Origin: Fonticella tunisiensis
GTDB taxonomy: Bacteria > Bacillota > Clostridia > Clostridiales > Caloramatoraceae
DNA length: 64,000 nt
Assembly: GCF_004364155.1 (NCBI RefSeq)
Contig: NZ_SOAZ01000003.1
Coordinates: 62,001 to 126,000 of the forward strand
Direction of reading: 5' to 3'
In this document: in pieces, positions 27,868-35,567 of the stretch
Numbering within the stretch: the stretch's first letter is position 1
Layout of the letters: each line of letters starts with the position of its first letter
Program-made: the position numbers and the translations under genes
Notes under the pieces: model-generated
The model's input: only the letters and a program-made list of their open reading frames with translations
The model's database searches: none
What the model was told of the DNA's origin: nothing

Positions 27868-28226
27868 CTAAGATATATAACTCTTCATAAATTCTTTTAT
27901 AATCCCTCTATGCTCTTCCTTCTCGCCAATAAGTGCAAAGCCCCTGCTGCTTAGTTTCGACATCCTTGATTGCGTTATGTTCCCCAGGGTTTTTGATATA
28001 TCTGTACATCTAAAGTTACATAAACTCCTCATAAGCACAACTAAAAGTGCCTTTGCTTTCATAACTCTCCTTGAGTTTTTCATTCTTATGTCTACTTTAG
28101 ACACTTTAAATTTCTCAGCTATAAACTCAATTATCCTATCCGATGAAACATATCTAACGAGTATCGTCCTTCCGCTTCTATATTCTGTTCCTTCATTTTG
28201 AAATTCAAATTCCTCTTTGAACTTCT
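27868..28226 (-). pseudogene. C-terminal fragment of a REP-associated tyrosine transposase (RAYT)
   Basis: The minus strand encodes RIIEFIAEKFKVSKVDI, then SRRVMKAKALLVVLMRSL and CTDISKTLGNITQSRMSKL, the DnaA-like C-terminal helix-turn-helix end of Firmicute RAYTs. The N-terminal catalytic part (HUH motif and Tyr) is absent; the frame breaks upstream near 28290. The 28227-28595 stretch beyond it is non-coding and should hold the promoter of the secreted-protein gene. Confidence 0.65.
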
Positions 28227-28595
28227 TAGTGTTGCATTTAATATTGCAATTTAAGACTAAATTTAAAGTTGTTCTTTCGATTGACTAATTTCTTCTTTAT
28301 TTGCAGTTATAACAGCTTAAGTAGCCTCGATGTTCCATCAGTAGAAATCTAGGGGGAAAGTTTAAACTGCGTTAACCATACCCGATTCCATAACCTACCA
28401 ATGTGTGAATTTTGTTGTGAAATTTAATGTAATTCTTGTTGCCAATATCTAATTCAAAGTTATATATTTAATGCAAAGATTTTAAAAGATTTAATGTGAA
28501 ATTATTTACAATATATCAAAAATATGGTAATATAATGATGAGTATTGTGCACTATTACTTAAATATATTCTAATTCTTTTGAGAGGTGGTATTAA

Positions 28596-28985
28596 GTGAA
28601 AATAATTGGATTAATTAAAAGAATAGGAGTAGCTTCACTTCTAGTGCTGTTCCTAGTAAGTATACCTGCTTATGCACAAACAAGCCGTGTTGAATTCAAG
28701 AGAGGTTCAGTTCTTATGTGGACAAAAGACATAATTGAATGGACTTACAACGGAAGTACTATTTCATCTAGCTATGCATATCAACAAAAAGGATATATCT
28801 TTCCAAATATAGCTAGAGTAAACGGTATTTTTAGAATCTCAACTACGTCAACAATGCATAGATACAGAGGGGACAAAACTATAGGTGCAGGAATAGTAAC
28901 TCCATGGGGAGACGTGACTGTTTATGAAACTGACTATTCAGACTACTATCGAGTATATGGTTCAGGCTCTTATCTTTGGGAATAA
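28596..28985 (+). CDS. Small secreted protein next to an ABC transporter
   Basis: 129 residues. Clear signal peptide: basic KRIG, hydrophobic core VASLLVLFLVSIPA, cleavage after AYA (about residue 27). The mature part of about 102 residues is rich in Tyr, Ser, Thr and Trp, probably all beta, without cysteine, and ends in SGSYLWE. I do not recognise a family. The gene order, a secreted small protein followed by an ABC ATPase, a permease and a tiny membrane peptide, recalls bacteriocin/immunity cassettes (such as the lactococcin 972 type), but sequence similarity is not evident. A GAGAGGTGG ribosome site precedes it. Confidence 0.75.
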   Translation: MKIIGLIKRIGVASLLVLFLVSIPAYAQTSRVEFKRGSVLMWTKDIIEWTYNGSTISSSYAYQQKGYIFPNIARVNGIFRISTTSTMHRYRGDKTIGAGIVTPWGDVTVYETDYSDYYRVYGSGSYLWE

Positions 28986-29220
28986 GATTTTGAATACTTA
29001 TTATTAAGGGATTAATGGGAAGGCGTGGTATAAATGCCTTCTCATGTTTTATGAAATACTATAAGATTTCCTGTTTGCTTAATAAATTTAACATTATTTT
29101 GAAAAAGTGTTGAATAAGTGAAACTATTATTTTATTATAAATCTAAACGACCAAGTAAATTACTATAATGAATTGCTTTTTAATATAATATTTTAGTACT
29201 TGAAAGGAAAAGATAGCTTT

Positions 29221-29886
29221 ATGATAACTATAACAAATTTAAGTAAAAATTATGGCAAAAACAAGGTGCTTCAGGATGTAAATATAAATATTCCAGAGAA
29301 TAAAATCTCTTTCCTTATGGGGGAGAATGGTGCAGGAAAAACTACATTTATCAAATGTTTGGTTCAGCTTGAAAATTACAAAGGACAAATTTTGTTTGAT
29401 GAAAAGGAATTCCAAGATGTTAGGGATGAAGTTTTAGCAATCTATGACGATGCTCCTTTATATACTAATCTTTCAGGAATTGAGAATCTTGATTTAATGA
29501 ACTTCAGAAAATTAAAGAAAAAAGAATGTTATAACATTGCACTAAAATATTTGAGTGGGGATATATTAAAACGAAAGGTAAGTACATATTCTTATGGCCA
29601 GAGAAAAAAGCTTTTTATTGCTCTTGTTGAGATATGTTCGCCTAAATATTTAATAATGGATGAAATCTCAAATGGTTTAGATTATGAGTCTATGAAAGGG
29701 TTAAAGAAAAGCCTCAAAGAATGGTCAAAAAATATGACTATAATACTAACAGGACATCAATTTGACTTTTATAATAATTTGATTGATGAACTTTATATTG
29801 TTAAAGATTCCCAAATAACATATTTTGAAAATTTGGATTTAAATAAGGAAAATCTGGGGGATATATATGATGAAAATATTATTTAA
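29221..29886 (+). CDS. ABC transporter ATPase of the secreted-protein cassette
   Basis: About 222 residues. Walker A GENGAGKTTF near 36, signature TYSYGQRKKLF (variant), Walker B YLIMDEISNGLD, H-loop GHQFDFY. Compact, as in bacteriocin-immunity or export ATPases of the ABC-2 group. ATG 29221 is preferred to the TTG at 29200. It overlaps the permease gene by about 20 bases, so the two are translated together. Confidence 0.9.
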   Translation: MITITNLSKNYGKNKVLQDVNINIPENKISFLMGENGAGKTTFIKCLVQLENYKGQILFDEKEFQDVRDEVLAIYDDAPLYTNLSGIENLDLMNFRKLKKKECYNIALKYLSGDILKRKVSTYSYGQRKKLFIALVEICSPKYLIMDEISNGLDYESMKGLKKSLKEWSKNMTIILTGHQFDFYNNLIDELYIVKDSQITYFENLDLNKENLGDIYDENII

Positions 29887-30823
29887 TGTTATAAATGAAA
29901 TAAAATATCAATTTTATTCAAAAATCCTAATTGTTATTACAGCTTTTATTACTCTAATAATGGTTTTTAATATATATTCAAATATGAATAATATGAAAAA
30001 TTCATATGCTCAATATCAGCGCAGTAAGGATTTTTATATTCAAAGCGGACAAGATGTAAAAGCAGCCTTGTCAAGTGAAGCTAAGGTTGAAGAAACTGAA
30101 AATCCTAATGGAACTACTGTAGTTCAAGTTGATAATGTTTTAAAGTACGACTACGATAATGTATCTAGAATGATTTCTGTAAATAATCCCAAGTATTTAA
30201 TTTGGCAGATATTAGAATTCTCCACTTTTCTAATATTTCCCTTTATATTTGGTATATATGGTGTTTTAATTGCAAACTATGATTTGAAGTTTAAAACGAT
30301 AAAGGTTAAGGCAGTTAGAGAAGAATGGTATAAAGTAACATTAGCTAAAATACTTTCAATGATTTTAGGTATCCTTATAACTTTAATTATAAGTTATTCT
30401 ATATGTATCTTTGCTGGCAGCTTAATGTATAAGAATGCTATAAAAAATATACCTATTTCAGAGTTCAATATGACTATTTTTTCAAATTCTAAAAATATTT
30501 TCAGTGCAGCTACATTAAGCGGTTTTCTTGCTTTATTATTCGCTTTAATAGGATTCACCCTTACAACAATATTTAAGAGCAGTGTAATTCCAATAATAAT
30601 AATTGTTGTTTATAACATGTTTATTCCGTCTTTAGGTAAGTATGACTTAAAAAATATTATTAGCGTTATAGGACATAAATATTATTCTTTTAAAGGTACA
30701 TTCAAGTTGCTTAAGCCAATTGAAGTTTCCGTAGGAGCTTCTGTATTTTACATTATATTTATTACATTTGGATTCGTGGCAACATCTTTAATTTTAGCCA
30801 AAAAGCAAAGTAAATTTATATAA
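29867..30823 (+). CDS. ABC-2-like permease of the secreted-protein cassette
   Basis: 318 residues: one N-terminal membrane helix, a soluble outside loop of about 100 residues (about 40-140), then five more helices. The pattern fits ABC-2 permeases of the immunity/NosY-like group. No substrate can be read. It is followed after 17 bases by a tiny membrane-peptide gene. Confidence 0.85.
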   Translation: MMKILFNVINEIKYQFYSKILIVITAFITLIMVFNIYSNMNNMKNSYAQYQRSKDFYIQSGQDVKAALSSEAKVEETENPNGTTVVQVDNVLKYDYDNVSRMISVNNPKYLIWQILEFSTFLIFPFIFGIYGVLIANYDLKFKTIKVKAVREEWYKVTLAKILSMILGILITLIISYSICIFAGSLMYKNAIKNIPISEFNMTIFSNSKNIFSAATLSGFLALLFALIGFTLTTIFKSSVIPIIIIVVYNMFIPSLGKYDLKNIISVIGHKYYSFKGTFKLLKPIEVSVGASVFYIIFITFGFVATSLILAKKQSKFI

Positions 30824-30840
30824 AAGGAGATACCAAACGA

Positions 30841-30984
30841 ATGAAAAAATTAATTATAAGCATTATAATCATTTTATTAATAATTATAGGGGTAATTATT
30901 ATTTTAGGAGTTTTAGGCAATTTAGGATTTAATAATAGAAGTATTGGATTCTTAAGTGAAGAAGTGATTATAGGGACTAGGTAG
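30841..30984 (+). CDS. 47-residue membrane peptide
   Basis: ATG 30841 is preceded by AAAGGAGAT at a sensible distance. The frame gives one long hydrophobic helix (about residues 4-26, nearly all Ile and Leu) and a short polar tail NNRSIGFLSEEV…GTR. It follows the permease in the same orientation. Could be an immunity or regulatory peptide, or the stub of a longer gene cut by the REP-like GGACGGTTAA immediately downstream. Confidence 0.55.
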   Translation: MKKLIISIIIILLIIIGVIIILGVLGNLGFNNRSIGFLSEEVIIGTR

Positions 30985-31076
30985 GGACTATGGACGGTTA
31001 AGTACAAAAGTCACTCAAACTATAATGCGTGACTCATGAGAATATGAACTTCAAAATATGCAACATTTGAAACAAT

Positions 31077-31113
31077 AAAAGTCGGTCAGGCAAACAAGGT
31101 CTGATCGACTTTT
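31077..31113 (+). terminator. Terminator of the secreted-protein cassette
   Basis: 13-bp stem (31077-31089 with 31101-31113, one G-T pair) with a T run. The 30985-31556 gap holds this hairpin, REP-like GGGACGATTAATGG at 31251, the partial foldback repeat at 31340-31425 and a second terminator. Confidence 0.8.
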
Positions 31114-31339
31114 CACTATCTCACCGTAATTTCCTGCACATCCAAAGTACTAAAAACATTATTTTTAACCACGTTAAGATAATAATGACTAAAGATAAGT
31201 GATATAAAGGTTATACCGGAGTTGTTTTTATACTTTGTTTTGAGAACCATTGGGACGATTAATGGCAAATCATTCTCTTTTTCCCTGAACTCTACTTTGG
31301 CTTGTCAGCTACCCTCTCGCTACGAACCTCTAGTTGCTC

Positions 31340-31425
31340 GCTAAAATAGTTCTTTTCATATATTTTTTTATCACAGCTTATTAAAAAATGAACTAGCAAA
31401 ACAAGTTAATTTAATAAAAAAGATG
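31340..31425. repeat. Foldback repeat, partial third copy
   Basis: Matches only the right end of copy 2: CATATATTTTTTTATCACAG corresponds to ATATATTTTTTATCGCAG, and ACTAGCAAAACAAGTTAATTTAAT corresponds to CTAGCACAACGAGTTAATTT beyond the copy 2 core. The left part is lost or too diverged to see. Confidence 0.45.
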
Positions 31426-31466
31426 CCTTGAAATAACTATTTATTAAGTAATTTAAAGGCATCTTT
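31426..31466 (-). terminator. Probable terminator of the KAS-III/MCP operon
   Basis: AAAGATGCCTT (31429-31439) pairs with AAGGCATCTTT (31456-31466) over a 16-base loop. On the minus strand the stem is followed by a T-rich run. It lies about 90 bases past the MCP stop. Confidence 0.7.
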
Positions 31467-31556
31467 AAGGGATCGTTAACTTGCTGTTAAGTTTTCATTC
31501 TTAATGGTACAATTTATTGCATTGTTGTCTATCCCTAAAAATGATATAGCTGGCAC

Positions 31557-33092
31557 CTATTTCTTTATAAGCTCGTTCATCTCTACTGCAATGCTCCTTA
31601 AATGTTCTGCACTTGCTGCTATCTCTTCACTCATTGCGGCATTTTGATTAAGGGATTCATTCAAAACTTTAAATTTATTCATGGCACTTTCTGTAATGGC
31701 AGCTATATTTGAATTGAATGATACAGCATTTTGCGTTTCTGACAGAAGAGTAGACATAAGTCCATTTATTTCTTTTATGTTTGCTCCAGATAACTTCAGC
31801 TCTTCAATCATTTTGTTTATACTTTCAGCCGTATTCCTTAGAATAGTATTACCTGATGTTATTTTTCCATTATTCTCTGTCATAAGTTCCTCTACCATGT
31901 TGGTTCTTGCCTTAAATTCGCCTACAATTTTACCAACATCATTTAAAGATTTTCTGCTGTTCTCTGCAAGCTTTCTAATTTCTTCGGCAACTACTGCAAA
32001 TCCTTTACCCATTTCACCTGCCCTTGCAGCCTCAATGGAAGCATTCAAAGCAAGTAGATTTGTCTGATCAGCTATGCTGCTTATTATTGATAGAATATCG
32101 TCCATTTCTCTTGACTTTTCCTCAAGAATCTTTGTAGCCTCAAATGTAGTTTCAATGCTTAACTTTATATCCTCAATAATGTCTAGGACGTCCTTCAATG
32201 ATTTTTCATTTTCGTTCGATACACTTATTAAGGTCTCTGAAGCCTCCTGAGTTTTTGCTATTTTTGCAGAAACAGTTTTATTGATATTAAGAAGCTTTTG
32301 AAGTATTTCCCTGTTCAAATTGGACTTATCAAGCATTTCATTACTATCTTCATTCAAATCTTCACTTGTACTTGCTATCTCCTGTATTGAGTTGTTTCCC
32401 TCCTCGGCGATATCCGATAAAGTTTCGCTGGCACTTAAAAGCGTCTGGGCAAAGTGCGACACCCTGTTAAACAATTTTAGAATGTTTTCATTGCTTTCCT
32501 TAAGTTCTTCCTCATTTTTCTCAATATCTTTTAAAAGCCTTGATGCAAACAGTGTAAAAATAAATATACCAAAGGATATTAAGCTTATGTCAATAATTCT
32601 TATTATTAATTCACGAACAAACACCTGATTCTCAGGCATAAGCAAAGGGTTAATGGCAAAGGCTGCTACCTGGCATCCAATGCTTATAATTATAGAAATT
32701 GTAATCATCCTTACATCCAGGAATAATGCCCCCAATATTATAAAATAAAAAACGCTTATCCATAGCTCCTTTGATGGAACCATAAAAACTAGGTAAGCAT
32801 AGTTTGTATATGAAATTATTAGGATTATACACTTTAAAAGTGGGAATCTCTTTTTCCAAGATTCAGCATTCTTCACTGTTATCTTATACATTGTCATGAA
32901 TATCGCCAATTCAACTGCAACTAATCCTGCTAATATGATTAGCTTTCTCCATGATATTTCATAGTACAATCCTAAAAGCTTCATCCCAATAAATAATACA
33001 CCTGCTAAAAAAGCGCTTATGGAATAAATGGTTAAAACAAACTTAAGTGTTTTCCTTTGATAACTTTCTATTGTACTTACTCTCTTTTCCAC
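31557..33092 (-). CDS. Methyl-accepting chemotaxis protein with a polytopic membrane sensor
   Basis: 511 residues. Instead of an outside ligand domain it has about six membrane helices in residues 15-190, then a coiled-coil signalling domain from about 200 to the end with the conserved hairpin tip [20 protein letters not shown] near 345-365 and [10 protein letters not shown]. It relays signals to CheA/CheW. It starts with GTG 33092 behind AGGTGA, 35 bases after the KAS-III-like gene, so both probably lie under the c-di-GMP riboswitch. The stop TAG is immediately followed by a REP-like GTGCCAGC. Confidence 0.92.
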   Translation of the reverse strand: MEKRVSTIESYQRKTLKFVLTIYSISAFLAGVLFIGMKLLGLYYEISWRKLIILAGLVAVELAIFMTMYKITVKNAESWKKRFPLLKCIILIISYTNYAYLVFMVPSKELWISVFYFIILGALFLDVRMITISIIISIGCQVAAFAINPLLMPENQVFVRELIIRIIDISLISFGIFIFTLFASRLLKDIEKNEEELKESNENILKLFNRVSHFAQTLLSASETLSDIAEEGNNSIQEIASTSEDLNEDSNEMLDKSNLNREILQKLLNINKTVSAKIAKTQEASETLISVSNENEKSLKDVLDIIEDIKLSIETTFEATKILEEKSREMDDILSIISSIADQTNLLALNASIEAARAGEMGKGFAVVAEEIRKLAENSRKSLNDVGKIVGEFKARTNMVEELMTENNGKITSGNTILRNTAESINKMIEELKLSGANIKEINGLMSTLLSETQNAVSFNSNIAAITESAMNKFKVLNESLNQNAAMSEEIAASAEHLRSIAVEMNELIKK

Positions 33093-33127
33093 ATTTAATC
33101 ACCTGATCCCCATTGAAATTATTCGAA

Positions 33128-34132
33128 TCACCACTTATATAATAAAGCTGCCATTGTATATCCTCCGGCAACGGAGCAGAATACTATTAGATCATCCCTG
33201 TCGAACTTTTCTCTTTTTAATCTGTCATCCAGTGCCATAATTGGACTTGCACAGCCTGTATATCCATATTTATTTCCCACAAAGGTAGTTTGCAAGAATG
33301 AAGCTCCTAGTTTTTCCAGCGTTAATTGAACGTCGGCCTTTGAAAACTGAGACATAAAATAATGGGTAACATCCTTTGTAGTATACCCATACTCCCCAAG
33401 CAAACTTGTAATAAGTTTTGCCCATTCATCAGAAAGAAAACTAAAATCAAATGGGTTCCATTCCATTTTCCTGTCGTATGAACTGATGCTTTCATCTGTG
33501 ATCTTTGAAAGCCCACAGGCTGGAAATCTTATTGTTTTATTGTATGTATCATCAGTAAACATCCTTGAACCTATAATTCCTCTTTCTTCTTCCTCTTCTC
33601 GTACCTCCAATATGACGGCTGCTGCACCGTCTGATATACATGAGTAAACAACAAGGTCATTTTCCCTTGCAAATGGGCTTATATTTATAGCTCCTACAAC
33701 CATTATTCTGCGATATTTCTTATCGGTTTTCAGATATCTTGCAGCTATATCCATTGCCGTAATCATTCCTATGCAGTCATTATTTATATCAAATACATTT
33801 GCTGCATTTTCAGCTCCTATTTCATTTTTTATAATTAGTGCACAACACGGAGTTAAATATTCTGGTGTGTCCGATGCCGATATAATTGCATCAATATCCC
33901 TTGCAGTAATTCCTGCATTTATCAGAGCCCTTTGAGCTGCCTCAACGCTCATCGTTATGCTGTTTTCATGTTCTTCAGCGAGGGTCCTTGTTTCCCTGCC
34001 CAGCTTGTTCATTAAACCAATGGCATGCTCCTTCATTCCATAGGCCTCAAAGTGATTAGCATAATATTCATTGTTTACTATCCTTTTCGGATGGTAACTT
34101 CCTACTCCTATAATACAAACATTTCTAAACAT
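33128..34132 (-). CDS. KAS-III (FabH)-like protein lacking the catalytic His and Asn
   Basis: About 334 residues with the thiolase fold of 3-oxoacyl-ACP synthase III. Cys120 (DINNDCIGM) stands at the nucleophile position. The second active-site block, usually PHQAN, reads MSQFS (His replaced by Ser261), and the third, usually YGNTS, reads YGYTG (Asn replaced by Tyr291). Chain-extending Claisen chemistry is therefore doubtful; acyl transfer to another acceptor is possible. ATG 34132 fits the GGAGGAG site better than the two ATGs before it. The gene follows a c-di-GMP riboswitch and precedes a chemoreceptor. Confidence 0.85.
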   Translation of the reverse strand: MFRNVCIIGVGSYHPKRIVNNEYYANHFEAYGMKEHAIGLMNKLGRETRTLAEEHENSITMSVEAAQRALINAGITARDIDAIISASDTPEYLTPCCALIIKNEIGAENAANVFDINNDCIGMITAMDIAARYLKTDKKYRRIMVVGAINISPFARENDLVVYSCISDGAAAVILEVREEEEERGIIGSRMFTDDTYNKTIRFPACGLSKITDESISSYDRKMEWNPFDFSFLSDEWAKLITSLLGEYGYTTKDVTHYFMSQFSKADVQLTLEKLGASFLQTTFVGNKYGYTGCASPIMALDDRLKREKFDRDDLIVFCSVAGGYTMAALLYKW

Positions 34133-34261
34133 ACGCATCTCCTCCATAAATGATAATTTTTAAGTCGGTCTAATTATTATGCTTTTTCTTGAGGATAATG
34201 CCCTTAGACAAAAATTGATAGCCCCAGAATGTACTATCCACCATAAAATCTAGCAGCATTA

Positions 34262-34342
34262 TACCTAGCAGCCTGGCTATCTTAGAAAACTCTCCTTAGA
34301 CCCATGGCTTTGCGTCCTTACCTTTCGATAAGTTTGCCCTTA
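34262..34342 (-). promoter_or_regulatory. c-di-GMP-I (GEMM-I) riboswitch
   Basis: The minus strand shows the GEMM-I aptamer: AGGGCAAAC, a hairpin TTATC-GAAA-GGTAA with its GNRA tetraloop, the invariant GGACGCAAAGCC, then a TCTAAGG receptor and GATAGCCAGGCTGC at the 3' side. GATAGCC within the aptamer can pair with GGCTATC about 55 bases downstream (near 34216-34222), which itself can form a short hairpin followed by TTTTT. Ligand binding would then favour termination (an off-switch); that polarity is inference. Output gene: the KAS-III-like gene at 34132, and probably the MCP. The rest of the 34133-34670 gap has the expression platform and a terminator. Confidence 0.93.
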
Positions 34343-34615
34343 TTAAGTATAAAGTTGTAATATTAAAATAGTAAATCATCACATATAGAATTTTCGACTG
34401 ATTACTACATATCTTTACATATTTTGTTGGCGGATAAACTGGAAAACAAGATTAATTCCAGGTTAAAGCTCTGATTTATCTAGCTTTCTCATATGTGTTA
34501 AGATTATTTAATCAACATCCTTCATTCTATAGCCTTAACCTTTATTTATGATGCACCTGAAATGTGATATATTGATGTAACTGGGATCTAAATATAACCT
34601 TAGTAGAATAGAAAA

Positions 34616-34641
34616 GATGCCTATCGTAAGCGATTGGCATC
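34616..34641 (-). terminator. Terminator of the PH-domain gene
   Basis: GATGCC-TATCG-TAAG-CGATT-GGCATC stem (34616-34641), followed on the minus strand by TTTTCTATT. Confidence 0.85.
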
Positions 34642-34670
34642 CTGCATGGTTAAATCGTATTTAATAGTTT

Positions 34671-35051
34671 CTACCCAAACATAAACTCAGTTATAGTATG
34701 ATAAACCTTGAACAATAAACTATCCATTTTTTTATCCTTGAAAAATTTAAGTTCAATGTTCAGTCCACCGGAAAGTGTTAATTTTATTTCTGAATCCAGG
34801 TCAAATGTCCCTGCAGTTTCAATTGCATAGGTAACGATGCTTTTATAGGGTATGGAATAGTACTCAACTTTTTTGCCTGTTAAACCTTGTTTGTCTGCTA
34901 TTAGCATACGTTTATCCGTAAAAACCGCAACATCTCTGATTGTTTTTACTGAAAACTGAATTTTTTCCGATGGATGAACCAACCTTTGTAGTTCCTCGGT
35001 TACAGGCACTTCATTGTAGAAGTTAAAGATTTTGTTTACAGCCTCAGCCAT
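34671..35051 (-). CDS. Bacterial PH-domain protein (YvbH/DUF1696-like)
   Basis: 126 residues, nearly all one bacterial pleckstrin-homology-like barrel: VHPSEKIQFSVKTIRDVAVFT, then the characteristic FTDKRMLIADKQGL and YYSIPYKSIVTYAIET strands. Cytoplasmic. Proteins of this type assemble in rings, but the biochemical role is unknown. ATG 35051 follows GGGAGGT. Monocistronic. Confidence 0.85.
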   Translation of the reverse strand: MAEAVNKIFNFYNEVPVTEELQRLVHPSEKIQFSVKTIRDVAVFTDKRMLIADKQGLTGKKVEYYSIPYKSIVTYAIETAGTFDLDSEIKLTLSGGLNIELKFFKDKKMDSLLFKVYHTITEFMFG

Positions 35052-35262
35052 AACAATACCTCCCAATTGTATTATTTACTATTTTATCCTATTTTATAAT
35101 ATTTATCTATATTACCTTCAATTGGTACTATCTTAATAGTTGATTTTTAACAGGCTTTTTTAATTAATTCTCTGTCACCTAAACTATAACGCCAAGCCCC
35201 GGGACCTTTTGTGAATCCCGTCGTACTTTTTTAGAATTCATTATAGATATCACTGTGTTTTT

Positions 35263-35430
35263 CTATCTGCTTTCTTGAAGCAACTGAAACAATTCCCCAT
35301 AGAGTTTGTAAAAATCCCTTTAGGTTTTAAACATATCTTCGTGTTCAACGGTTATTTTTACATTATTTAGTAATATAGGCCTAAATTGGGCAGGAAACGA
35401 CTCCTTTAATTGTATTAATAATTACGATAT
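35263..35430 (-). pseudogene. Remnant of an unrecognised gene
   Basis: The minus strand has a coding-like run LLIQLKESFPAQF…VKITVEHEDMFKT, an in-frame TAA, then RDFYKLYGELFQLLQESR and a stop at 35263. The even codon use across the stop suggests a broken gene. No start, family unknown. The rest of the 35052-35567 gap shows nothing clear. Confidence 0.35.
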
Positions 35431-35567
35431 GTTAAAATTATCAATATCAGAACTTTTATTTAGAACCATTTTTAAACTTTCAAACACGTTAAAGGTAGAA
35501 AAGTATAAAAGAATGGTCTTCCCATCTTTTATATTTATATTAACTTGCCAGGGTAGGTGGGGACAAT

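Noticed and set aside
28310-28400. Second c-di-GMP riboswitch ahead of the secreted-protein gene
   Set aside because: Purine-rich words resemble parts of an aptamer, but the invariant GGACGCAAAGCC core and GNRA hairpin are missing.
32320-32628. Ser/Leu-rich open frames antisense to the MCP gene
   Set aside because: Typical shadow frames opposite coiled-coil coding DNA; no start signals.
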